Source of the DNA: Phascolomyces articulosus
Lineage: Eukaryota > Mucoromycota > Mucoromycetes > Mucorales > Lichtheimiaceae
DNA length: 64,000 bases
Assembly: GCA_025677815.1 (NCBI GenBank)
Contig: JAIXMP010000004.1
Span: forward strand, 434,001-498,000
Direction of reading: 5' to 3'
The notes under the pieces were generated by a model. That model was given only the letters and a program-made list of their open reading frames with translations. It was not told the DNA's origin and did not search any database. The stretch's first letter is position 1. Every line of letters starts with the position of its first letter. Below, piece by piece: positions 1-11,022 of the stretch. Position numbers and translations under genes: made by a program.

Positions 1-630
1 TCTGAAAGGGAAAAAAAAAACTTAGACAGGCAATTGATAAAATAAATAACACATGAAAATTAATGTTGAAACTTGTAACAATGAAATAGGATACAAAAAC
101 CTACTATTATTGAAATGGTTTATATATAAAAAAACGTTGTTTTATTAAGATAAAAACCTATATTTATATTTTGTTTGTACCTGTGTTTTGGTTACGGGTG
201 TACAAATGATGTAACCAAAGAAAGAACGACATCTGCATTTATTTTATATAGTAATAACCTACAACAGTATAGAAAGGTTGAAGCATTTTTTTTAGGCTCC
301 CACGAAAGGCTATTGATCGGAAAGTACCTTTTTTGTTACCATGTTACTTTTTGTGACACCATTACGACAAGTTGTGAGTTGTATTGGTGTGAATTGAGTA
401 AGTTATTTACTTTAGTCTCTCTCTCTTTTTTTTTTCTCTTATATAATTCTTTCTTTCTTCTTCTTTACCCGCTTCATTTGATACCTATCTTTTTTCCCGC
501 TTCTTTTTTTCTTTCTTTAATAACTTCACAAAAAAAAAAAAATAACTAACAAGTTGAGAGAAGGGACGTGTTGTCAGGGTTTTGTTTGTTTGTTCATTAT
601 TTTTTTTTATTGTTATAATTCATTCAACCC
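1..630. other. AT-rich 5' flank, no gene seen
   Basis: No credible coding exon is visible. The stretch has many A and T runs, and a pyrimidine-rich tract at about 415-530 (CT-rich) lies ahead of the methyltransferase ATG at 631, as expected for a fungal promoter and leader. The open frame at 175-549 starts without ATG and has a low-complexity Phe/Leu-rich end, so it was not called. Confidence 0.6.
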
Positions 631-1010
631 ATGGGAAATCGAATTTCTCGAAGAAGCAAAGCCTCTGTAGGAGGTAAAAGTGGTGATAGTGGCGAATCGG
701 TTGATTTTGCAGCAGATGGAGGTGTTACATCGACACATAGTGTTCCGAAATTTCCTGAATTTCCAGCATTCCCAATTGTTAAAAGTGAAGAGGAATTGAC
801 ACGACAAAGAAACGAACACTTTTTATTAAAACATGTGTTCCAAAAAAGTTATTTTGCTCCGGTGGATGCCATGTTACAACGAAAAGACTCGAACGTGGTT
901 ATTCTGGATTATAATGGCGGGTATTGTTGTACTTGGATTGTTGGTAAGTTTATTATTATTATGACAACTTCTATTGCCTTCTATGACAACCTAATTGAAT
1001 AGTTATTAGT

Positions 1011-1047
<37 letters not shown>

Positions 1048-2101
1048 TTTGATTATCATGAAGATAAATATATTAAAAAACAATGATATAAAAATATATA
1101 TAGAAATGGCAAATGATTTTCCAAATGCCATGTGTTATGGTTTAAACATGTTTAGAGTCCCAGAACCTGAAGATTTTCATCATATGCCTTCCAATATACA
1201 TCTTGATCAAAGTAATATATTACAAGGTGGTCTTGGTCATTCGACTGGTTCGATTGATTTTATTCATCAACGTGGCATGTTACATGCTTATCATGGTGAT
1301 GATATTAGTTTTGTCATGCGTGAAATGAAGCGCTTATTAAAGCCCGGTGGTTATCTTGAATTGGTTGAAGTGAGTTCTATATCTTTTCTTTTTATTCACT
1401 GTAAAAAACCATGTCTCATTTGTTTGCTAATGGTTGATTCTTATTGTTTATTTCAAAAAAAAAGTATGACATCGTACCTAAACGGGCAGGTCCGCTTTAT
1501 ACTAAACTTATGGATTGTAGTATGTGTCAATTTTTTTTATTGTTAAAAAAGAAGACAAACAACAATGTTAACCTAATGATTTATAACAGTACATAATTAT
1601 TTAAAAACTCGACAAAAACATTTATTTAATGGACCAAGGTTACGTCGATTCCTTGAAGAAAGTGGTTTCCAAGATATTCATTATGAATATGCATCCATTC
1701 CAGCATGTTGGGGTGGTTATATGGGAAAACTTATGTATGAGGTAAATTATTAGTGTCATTATTTCTGAGATCTATCATTTATCATTAAGGAGATTAATAG
1801 GGGGTCAATAATTATATATAAAAATATATTAATCCAATAATAATAACAATATTATTATTATTATTATTTACAGAATATTTTAATGGGGATTCGACATCTT
1901 GGACCTGTAATTTATCAAGAATTATTTCATACAGACGCTGAATTCGACGAGGCCCATTTTGAGGAATTTATTGATAAAGCCTTTGATGAATGTGTACAAT
2001 ATCAAACATTTTCCAACGTTCATTGGGCTTATGGAAGAAAGCCATTGTTAACCACCTCATCATCTATTACTACTACTATTACCAATACAACCATCGCATA
2101 G
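631..2101 (+). CDS. Class I SAM methyltransferase-like protein, degenerate SAM site
   Basis: Five exons (631-943, 1104-1369, 1465-1519, 1590-1741, 1874-2101) join in frame to 337 aa. The fold order is that of fungal Umta/LaeA-type methyltransferases: a motif I region ILDYNGGYCCTW (about residues 91-102), then EMANDFPNAMCYGLN, a later IDFIHQRGML stretch, and MKRLLKPGGYLELVE, the usual post-motif III signature near residues 180-193. The glycine-rich motif I (usually DxGxGxG) is altered: the second and third positions are N and G-Y-C, and the acidic residue expected after strand 2 (G-I-D) is N. SAM binding may therefore be weak or lost. The N-terminus MGNRIS has Gly2 and Ser6 followed by basic residues, which fits N-myristoylation. 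Intron 1 carries an ATG/GAT trinucleotide run. Substrate is unknown. Confidence 0.8.
1011..1041 (+). repeat. (ATG)n microsatellite in intron 1
   Basis: About ten tandem ATG units lie inside the first intron of the methyltransferase-like gene (944-1103). It is non-coding and probably variable in length. Confidence 0.9.
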
Positions 2102-2411
2102 AATAATAATAACTTTATTATATTAATAATTGTAATTATATTTTTTATAACTCTCTTTTCATTTCATAATAATAATAATAATATAATAATAATATATAGC
2201 TTACTAGCATCAAAATAACAACCCGAATTGTTTAGCTCTAAAATTTCTATTTCTATTATTTTTTCTATAAATAATTCTAACCAACAAAATAGAATAGCAC
2301 AACAATACCAAAAGCGGGAATTGTATTAAGACCAAAGAAGTCGATAACTTCTTTTTTTTTTTACTACTGCCTTTTTTATTTTACTCTTTACCTTTTTCTA
2401 AAAAATAACCA

Positions 2412-5400
2412 TGAGCGTCCTTGGTGTGTATTTATCATAGAATAATATAAAATAACCCGCCTTTTTTTTCAATGCTTTATTTTATTTTGAATAAAGTTAT
2501 TTAAAAGAAAATTATATAAAAAAAAACGCGCATAAGAAGCAAGTAGCCATTTGACACATATTCAATAACTTTTATATTATTTTAGTGACGACGACATTCT
2601 CACAAGGTGCTGTATTTTATGCCGGTGAAACCGTTTCCTGCACAATCGAGTTCAGCAACCCTTTACCTACATTACCAAAATCACCGAGTGCCTCATCGTC
2701 ATCCTCTTCTTCTTATAGTAGGCGATCAAGTACACGTTTTCATCAACCTTCACCGCGCCATCTTCAAGGGAATGGAGGAGGAGGTAGTCATAGTCGGTCT
2801 CATTCACTCAACTCTACAACAGACATGACCATGCCTCCTCCTCCGGTTGGAGGAAAACAACAACGAGAACAACGTCAAACAAAAAGTGCATCGCGAGAAG
2901 TAGAAGGGTTAGCTCTTTCTACAGGTTCAACTACAAGCACACCTACCATTACGACAACGAACAATATAAGTGCTACCAAATCAGCAACTACGAGTCTTAC
3001 TTCTTTAGCATCGTCCACATTTTCGTTTTTTACTGGCAATCATAAACAGCAAGAACAATCTACGCGTCAAGATGGACAACGTGAAACCCGTTGGGAAGAA
3101 CCTCAAAGTAAAGTTTGTATTTTTATTAATTGAAAAGAGAGAGAAAGAAAGAGAGGGAGCCAAGCTCCCAAGGGTTGTCATTGATAATGCTTGATGGAGA
3201 TAGAAGGGAAAAGGGGAGATATTTTGATATTACAGCAAAAAAAAAAGAAGTGTGTGAGAGAGAATACAACATGTTTTGTTTTTACATGCAAGTAAAAAGA
3301 ACACCATTATCTTATCAATTGATTATTTAATTAATTAAAAAAAACCAGAAGAAGGGCCAAAATTATCGTTACGCGATGAAACGAATAATAGCATTGGTAT
3401 GGACGATCATGAAATAAATCCAGCCACTACTTCTGGTGGAGGAGAACCTATCTCAATTGAATTGGGAGATACTATGACACCACGATCAAGTATCGATACA
3501 CAATCTTTTCGTGGTGAACCTTATTTAGACGCCAGTCGTCGTAGTTCAGTGGATTCTTTAGCATCCAATCATCCGTACCATACGGCAGCAGGAAGAGCAT
3601 CTCAATTATCAGCACCACGACTTTCACAATTTCTTCTTCGATCATCGTCTGCACCTTCTCTTGTTAAAAAACCAGAACATTTGTTATGGGGTTTTGCTCA
3701 AGTCGTTGGGAATTTTATTGTCGATCCATCCTTGATTAATAATAATGAATTTGCACCTTTAAAACGACGTACCATGTATCGTCCACATGGTTCTGGTATG
3801 GGTGGTGGAGGTGGTTTATTAATGGGGAAACCTGATGTACAATCAAAGATTGGTAAGTTATATACCAGTATGTGGATTTGTTTTTTTATCAATGAGACTG
3901 GGTATAGATTGACAAGGGAGGAATTGGATATAATAATAGATACACGAACAACGCCAGTTATTTCGACACCACCCTCCATTCTCTTTGTTGATCTTGATTT
4001 AGCTCCAGGGGAAACTAAAAAGTGTAAGAACTATTATATACCTTTAGAATCGAATTGGAGGGAGAAGGGAGGGAAATCTGATATGGAGGCTCATTTCAAA
4101 AAAAAAACATGTATTAGTTTCTTATAAGCTGAAGCTTCCAAATGATATTCCACCTTCTCATCGAGGTAAAGCCATTCGATTTACTTATTCATTGGTGGTC
4201 GGTACACAGAGGTCAAATTCTTCCCCAGCAAATGGTCAAGGTCAAATTGTACAGATACCTTTTCGTGTATTGAACCATGTATCTGGTAAGTGTGTACAAT
4301 GGGAATGAACGGATTTATTTGGCCTATATTGTTATTTGAGCGGGAGATTGGAGTTAAATTTATCTTGTATTTCTCAAAGAGGAAAGTTGGACTAATATTC
4401 GAAAAAAAAATTGCACAGAGGATGGATCTCGGCCAATATATGATTTGATGAATCCTGTGGTCATGTACAAAGATGAAGCCATTGTGGAACAATTTTCAGA
4501 AGAAGATTTCAAAAAACCAAAATTACATATGAGGCGAGCATCCAGTAAATCTGGTAAATATCAGAATAGGATAGGATACCATGTGATTTTGGATTACCAA
4601 AAAAAAAAAAAAAGAAAAAAAGAAACAGAAAATCTAATCGATGAATTGTTGTCTAATTTTGGATGTATCATAATAGCAAGCGATAAGGCACGGAGTGATT
4701 TCCTTGATTATGTAAATGAATTATCGTTACATAGTACAGAAAATGAATCCATTTCTGAAATTACACGTCGGGAAAGCGACGCTTATGATGAACCCACAGA
4801 AGAACAAAAACAGGATGATGATGACGATACAGCTGAGAAACGAATGTTTGGTAGGGCTTGTGCACAAATTGTATCACGGATAACAAACAGTAGTCGAAAA
4901 GGTAAAAAGAATGGATGTTAGAATACTTGCTTTTGAGATAGATAGATGGAAAGGTGGGATTCATTTATATTAATAATCCATTTTATTTTTTAGCCATGTT
5001 TGATATATGTAAAAACAATCAACGTGTTGCACAATTACATATGACAAAGACAGCCTATCGATTAGGTGAAGCTGTTCAAGGTGTATTAGATTTCGAACAT
5101 GCAATATTACCCACCTATGAAGTAAATATAGGACGTTTGTTTTTTAATGGATATAGCAATGAGTTATTTGGAATATTAACTAGTGAGGTTATATAATACA
5201 CATTTTTATAAAGGTATCTATCCTGCTTGAAAGCAGCGAAGTTGTCGAATCTGATATAGCTCTACGTCCAACACAACAAATTTCACGTATTTCCCGGAAA
5301 TGTTATGCCGAACATCATTCATTCTGTCTTTCACATCGAAGGCTAGCCTTTTCATTACCCATCCCTTCAATTGCTTCTCCCGAATTCCAAACAACAGGAG

Positions 5401-5812
5401 GTGTGTATATCAACATATAAGAAACAACAGATTATCATCCATTTTAATTACTCATACATATTCATAATACATCTATTTAGTGAAATTACAATATTACCTC
5501 AAGTTTGAATTTATCGTCACCCAAAAAACCGCCACTACTACAGCCACAACTACTTCCTCTACTACCACCAATAACAACAACAATACTACCGCTAATCACT
5601 CCTCTCCTTCCTCCTCCTCCAAAACTACCAACAATAGCATCCCTGCATCCTATATTCCCATTAATGTTGATGAACGACATAGACATTATCAAAGTGCACA
5701 AGATGTTGATGTAAGCACTTTTGATTGTCAAATTCCAATCCGAGTATATGGATCCCCTGGAGGAACGGATCGTGCAGTCTATGGTCGTCCATATACATTT
5801 TTTGTACAGTAA
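2412..5812 (+). CDS. RGP1: RGP1, subunit of the Ric1-Rgp1 Golgi exchange factor
   Basis: Ten exons give 765 aa: 2412-2424, 2586-3107, 3349-3852, 3940-4023, 4118-4285, 4419-4553, 4677-4901, 4994-5121, 5214-5400, 5481-5812. The first exon is 13 nt and supplies M-S-V-L plus one base; the second opens with TTTFSQGAVFYAGETVSC, the arrestin-like N-terminus typical of Rgp1. Later blocks are LLWGFAQVVGNFIVDPSLI, PPSILFVDLDLAPGETKK, DIPPSHRGKAIRFTYSLVVG, QIVQIPFRVLNHVS and AYRLGEAVQGVLDFEHAILP, all in family order, ending in VYGRPYTFFVQ. In yeast and animals Rgp1 works with Ric1 as a guanine exchange factor for Ypt6/Rab6 in retrograde transport to the Golgi. Ser/Thr-rich low-complexity inserts (about residues 35-175 and 660-700) are lineage additions. 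Every joint keeps frame, so the model is firm; only exon 1 needs transcript support. Confidence 0.9.
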
Positions 5813-6171
5813 AATGTTTGTTTTTCTTTTTTCATTCATTCTTTCTTTTTCACAAATTTACAATTACACACACACGCAAGTATATATATTCACATACATA
5901 CATATCCCCCCCAATTTCACTCTCCCCCTTTCCCTTTCTTCTTCTTCTCCGAATACGTACACAAACACACACACACTTTATCGCTATTCCTGTTATTCCT
6001 GTTATTACTACTGTTTACTTTTTTCCCTCATTTCTCTATGTTGTTATATTTTTTGTTGTTGAATCAATTATTATTTGTTCTGATGAAGCAACATTCAAAA
6101 AAGATATATAAAAAACCCTCCACCTACACACATACAAATACAAACACATATACTCCCCTCATTTGTAAACA
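5813..6171. other. Tail-to-tail spacer between RGP1 and ALG13
   Basis: A T-rich and CA-rich stretch (ACACAC at about 5864-5880 and 5960-5973) between two convergent genes. It probably carries both 3' UTRs. The open frames here are low-complexity and were not called. Confidence 0.6.
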
Positions 6172-6858
6172 TTACGTGAACCCCATATGTGTATTCAATA
6201 AATTGCTAAATGCGTCAGTTGATGGAGATGGTAGTCGGGTCAATTCTTTCTTTCCAAGTTCATCGAATGCACTAATCAAATCACTATATCCAATGGTATA
6301 TTAGGTTTTCGTTTAGTAACATCATCGAATATATAAAAATAGATGTGAATATTACCTTGGAGTGGTAGATATACAATAACCTTTATCTTGCATCGCCTTT
6401 GCGAGTTCTTGCTGATGATTATCCATTAAAAGGTTATTGCTTACTACAATCAATGGTTTGGGTATTCTCAATGCTTGTAAAATGGATCCAGAACCTAATT
6501 GATGAATAAAAGGCAGTTTTATCAATTTAATATCTATGTATTCAAAAAATATAAACTAGAACAAGAAAAGTAACAACTTTTATATGTAGTTTCATTTACC
6601 TGCATGACTTATTATCAAAGAAGCGTTTTCCATATCCTCAGTTATTGAGGGTTTATAGTTGTACCCTTGTACCTTGATGGTAGTGCCATTGTCATTGTTG
6701 GTCATATTACGCGTGTAGATTGATTCAGAAGAACCATATTGAATTAAGAGTATTTTATATCCAAGACGTTCAAGTGCAGTTAGAAATGGCATGGTGGTGC
6801 ATGCTTCAACAAGTGAATCAAATCCTGTAGAGCCAACAGTAACAAATACAGTTGTCAT
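6172..6858 (-). CDS. ALG13: ALG13, catalytic subunit of UDP-GlcNAc transferase
   Basis: Three exons on the minus strand (6858-6600, 6494-6356, 6283-6172) join to 169 aa. The N-terminus MTTVFVTVGSTGFDSLVEA is the Alg13 hallmark; LIISHAG|GSGSILQAL spans the first intron and matches the family SHAGAGS nucleotide-sugar site, followed by KPLIVVSNNLLMDNHQQELA. Alg13 pairs with membrane-bound Alg14 on the cytosolic face of the ER and adds the second GlcNAc to the dolichol-linked oligosaccharide. The length suits the short fungal single-domain form. The frame continues upstream only to a TTG at 6864, so the ATG at 6858 is taken as start. The gene is head-to-head with HFI1, 581 bp apart. Confidence 0.9.
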
Positions 6859-7439
6859 TACCAAAAAATATCAGTGGGAAAGAAAGGTGTTGCTGGATCG
6901 GCACGCGGGATTAAAGCTGTCTTATATTTTGAAGGTTACACACTACACTCTCAATATCTACTAAGAATGAAGGCACATCTTCAAAAACATAGGTGTTTTA
7001 TTAGTTGCTTGTTATGAACTAATGATAATGACCTCTAATTTTTGCTTCATCAATCAATGGATCATGCTTATCCGTTGAATGGTGATTAGCTTGAAGTATC
7101 TCTTAATATCAGAGTCCAAGAAGGAGATCTGCAGCCTGCGAACTATACACGTAAATTTACCCCACAATATGTTATCCATTTAAATCAAGCATCAATTGAA
7201 AAGTAGTTATTTCATAAATCTTAAAGTATAATTTGTATGGTTTATAATAGGTGAAGCTGCGTTGATCATTGTCTGGTAGTGAAATATTTATATATCTGCT
7301 TCTTATATACAACACACTCACACAGCATATAATAATTCACAACCCCTTTCCTTTTTCCCTTTAAAGTCACATAATATATCCACACAGCTTCTTCTTTTGA
7401 ACTCAAAATATATATATATATATATATAATAGCAAGGAA
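6859..7439. promoter_or_regulatory. Divergent ALG13/HFI1 promoter region
   Basis: This 581-bp gap separates the two divergent starts. It holds a (TA)n run at about 7409-7428 just before the HFI1 ATG and several TATATA-like stretches. No coding frame is convincing. Confidence 0.5.
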
Positions 7440-9428
7440 ATGGGTGCAGAAGTTGACATGGTGTCTACAGTCGTTGCAACCGCCACCACAATTACCACTA
7501 CTACTACATCCACCCCAACAGAAACAACACCATCAGAATCACCACAACTTGATTCAGCATCAAGCACTACAACAGCAACACCAGCTCCCATTGCTACTCC
7601 CACTTCAACACCACTTAATGATTTAACAAGTAATAATAAATCAGATATACCATCCAAAAAGAAACGCATGATAATCAAAGGGAAATTTCCAATGACCATG
7701 ACATCAACAGGACGTCAAGATGTGATTCAACTAAAACAGCAATTAGCCGATGCATTGGGAGAAAATGGCCCACTTTATTGGGATTCATTAAAAGATTTTG
7801 TTGCAGGTAAACTGAATCGACAAGAATTCGACTTTTATGCCAACTTATACCTTAGCCAAGAAAACGGTAATACTTCCTTTTTCTTCTTCTTTGTAGAATA
7901 AAAAAAAAATAACAGTTTCTTTTTCTATCTTACTGACGTGGTTGAAACTGTTTTTATATCAATGATATTTTTTAATAGCTTATCTTCATAATGCCTTTAT
8001 CCTTACAACAGTGCATAATGCACAAACTGCAACACCTCCACCTTCAAAATATCGATCCGTGGGTTGGGCAAAACGGAAACGTGGAAAAGATAATGGGTTA
8101 TTGGATGGTGAGAATGATAGAGATCCATTAAAGAAAAAACTTAAAATGGATGTCATGTCATTAAGTAAAGCAGATCGTGAACGATTGAAAACTTTAGTAA
8201 AGGTAAAAAGAAAAATATGGACCTCTTTTTCTCAATAAACGCGTGATATGATGGAAGAGATGTAATGTTACTAACAAACTATATGTCTAATTTGGCGTGA
8301 TTTTAGGCAGGAGATAAGGATAAATTGAAACCATTTGTTGATAAAGTATTGAAGCCACGGATAAGTCGAGTACCATCATTACCATTACCGGCCGATCAAC
8401 TTCCACCAAGTACGTCATTTATAAAAGGAAAAAGAGAAAAAAGTAGAAAAAAGTTTTCTGTTTTGTTAACCAGATCAAATTATACCTATAGCCTTCAATT
8501 CTGATTATGCACGTGGATTACTAGCACCTCTTTGTTCTGATTTAAAAGAACTTCCAGGCCCAGAAACATTACACGCACGAATGACTAGTATAGCATTAGA
8601 ACAAGGATTAGTAAAAGGAGTGAGTGAAGACGTTGTAAGCGCCATGTTATTCGCTACTGAAGTAAGTTTTTTTTCCCTCTAATTTATCTAAAAAAGAATG
8701 GCTTCTTGATATCTATGGGATGTGGTTTAGAGACTATTTTTTAACCCAAATGTATCATATAGAGTTATATCAAATCAGCTATTGCCAACGCAGTAAGTAA
8801 ACGACGTATCAATCGATCGATTGGTTTACGAATGGAAAAAGACACACCAGAAACACGATCTTCAGCCTTGGAACAAATTTTATCAGCAAAACCACTCGTC
8901 CCATTTGAATCACGAAACCAACCATCATCATCAAAAGCAGTATCAGAAGTACCAGTAATAACAACCACTACAGTAGCCACGGCAACAACAACAACAACAT
9001 CAGCGTCAAAAACAAGAATGGCATCTTCATTATCCACAGTAGTCACTGCTGCAGATGACGAAAATGACGATGATGAGGAAAATGAAGAAGAGGAAGAGCA
9101 AATACAAAGTCCATCTCTTGAAAGCAATGATGATGAAGATGATGATGAAGAGAGTATCAAAAGTCATAACAGTAGCAGTAGTAGCAGTCAGAGTACACCC
9201 AACATTCTCAATGATATTGCATCTCTTTCATCCTCTTCTTCACTAGCTACACCTACCGACTCGATATCCTTACACGACCTTGCATTCTCATTCTCTGTTT
9301 CACCTTATGTTTTGGTAGAAAATCCTCTTAATGCAGAACGACTGACAGCACTTTTGACAGATAGTGAAGATGAATTGACGGATGATGAATTAGGAGATAC
9401 AAGCTCTGAAGGAGAATTCGACATTTAA
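7440..9428 (+). CDS. HFI1: HFI1/ADA1 (TADA1), SAGA coactivator subunit
   Basis: Five exons (7440-7866, 7979-8202, 8307-8409, 8474-8661, 8763-9428) make 535 aa. After a Thr/Ser/Pro-rich leader comes the SAGA-Tad1 domain: GRQDVIQLKQQLADALGENG, LYWDSLKDFVAGKLNRQEFD, then YLHNAFILTTVHNAQT, KYRSVGWAKRKRGKD and LLAPLCSDLKELPGPETLHA, with SYIKSAIANAVSKRR across the last joint. Family members hold a histone-fold region that pairs with Spt7/Taf-like partners and keeps the SAGA histone acetyltransferase complex together; the protein acts in the nucleus. The C-terminal 190 residues are Ser- and Asp/Glu-rich and probably disordered. The start at 7440 is the first ATG of the frame. All four introns are GT-AG. 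Confidence 0.88.
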
Positions 9429-10267
9429 CAAAAAAAAAGTAAAGACATCATTACCTGTTGTATTAAAAAAAATTGCATATCAGTATATATTAGTATTGGA
9501 GACAAACGAGCCCCATAATATTCCTCTTTAGCTACTTTCTATTACTATTTGCTACTATTGGTAATATCTATAATGTAAGAATTTCACGCCCATGATATAC
9601 TTTGTATGTAGTTATTAGTTATTATCTTATCACCCTTGAAAAGTGTTGAATGATACTGTGATGTGATAAAATGCTTTGTAATTATATAAAAATATCAAGC
9701 TGTCATTGTTTTAATTTGTGAAGGAATCTATTGTCTATTGATTTGCTACATTTGATATTATTTATTGATGATATGTATATTATTTTTCAACCATATACGT
9801 AAAAAAAAAATAACACCCAATTCTTTTTTATATTGTTTATTTGGGTACGTTGTAGCATTTAGGTGATGTGTGGTGTAATTAATATATATTCGGATATGTA
9901 GTAATTAATTATTTGATAAAGTGACACTAATGTATAAAGAAAATTATGAAATACTTGATATGGGTAGAAGCAAGGGTACTAAATTTGTTTATCATCATTA
10001 TTCGTTTGCTACTCCAGGCTCTTTCAAACTAACAAAAGATGAGCAGATACTGTTGATCCCTGTCGTTCAGATATTTTTACCGGATCAACCGCGATTGAGA
10101 GTGAATGGGGAAAGGTGATGATAGGAGGTTCCAACTAAATTTTTCGGTATTGTGCGTTCGTTTCAGGCTATGGTACCTGATTGACGTGTTACAACTGAGT
10201 GCCATTTCTTTTGCTCTAAAAAGCCCGTATCTCTTTACTTTTACAAAAAAAAAAGGAACTTAGCTTC
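9429..10267. other. Spacer between HFI1 and dynein light chain
   Basis: AT-rich, with the HFI1 3' UTR at the left and the DYNLRB promoter at the right. A 63-codon frame at 9930-10118 opens with ATG but resembles nothing I recognise and has no splice-linked partner, so it was not called as a gene. Confidence 0.5.
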
Positions 10268-10883
10268 ATGGTAAAACAAAAATAAGACGAAAAGAAAAAA
10301 AGAGCCATGGACTTTATATTTATTAGAATTCCTTTTCTAAATCTCGATACTATTATCTGTTAGTCTATTGAAATCGACGAAACATTAAAACGATTATCGT
10401 CACGGCGTGGCGTGAAAGCTGTTGTCATTTTGAATAACGAAGGTCAAGCCATTCGATCGACAATGGATGAAGACTTGACAAAACAATATGGACAATTGAT
10501 TTCTTCCCTTGTTCAACAAGCACGAACAACAGTAACAACATTAGATGATCAGGTAATGGCAACAAATAAGTGTCTATTTATCTTTTTTTTTTCTCGAGTC
10601 TGTTACCTTAAAAAAAGTGGTGCACTCTCTTCGTTTTGTCATATAAACTGACATATATCATATAGAATGACCTTACATTTTTGCGCGTACGAACAAAAAA
10701 ACACGAAATAATGATCGCCCCCGGTATGTGTTAAAGTGCTCTCATCCAGTTTTTTTTTCTTAACCTTACATACTGATAAAACTTTCTGCTTCTCCATTCT
10801 TTTGCTTTATATATATATATATACAAATAGATCACGAATACCTCTTGATTGTGGTTCAGAATCCACAAGAAGCAATGCAATAA
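10268..10883 (+). CDS. Roadblock/LC7 dynein light chain
   Basis: Four exons give 100 aa: 10268-10270, 10364-10552, 10666-10723, 10831-10883. The protein MSIEIDETLKRL...[66 protein letters not shown] follows animal DYNLRB nearly block for block and has its usual length. It is a homodimeric light chain on the cytoplasmic dynein intermediate chain, used in microtubule minus-end transport. Exon 1 appears to be the ATG alone: CTTCATG is followed directly by GTAAAA, and the acceptor at 10362-10363 brings in TCT ATT GAA in phase 0. The ATG at 10306 is out of phase, and its own frame hits a stop at the junction. The gene ends 139 bp from the convergent TFIIIA gene. Confidence 0.9.
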
Positions 10884-11022
10884 AGTTTTTATTCTATCAT
10901 ATCCTATTTTAAAGAAGAAAAAAGTGTGTATGTGTATGTACGCGCATGTGTTTATATGTTCAAATGTAAAAAAAAATGCAACAGTGTAGTAGTGAAATGG
11001 CAATAGTATATTATGCTAAAGA

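Noticed and set aside
175..549. 124-codon ORF at the left end
   Set aside because: It begins with TTG, is dominated by Phe/Leu/Ser from a CT-rich tract, and overlaps the probable promoter of the methyltransferase-like gene.
2585..3133. RGP1 starting at the GTG at 2585
   Set aside because: Fungal nuclear genes start at ATG; GTG here is formed by the acceptor G, and a short upstream exon restores an ATG.
9930..10118. 63-codon ORF between HFI1 and the dynein light chain gene
   Set aside because: No recognisable family, no splice partners, and it lies where UTR and promoter are expected. Kept only as a note.
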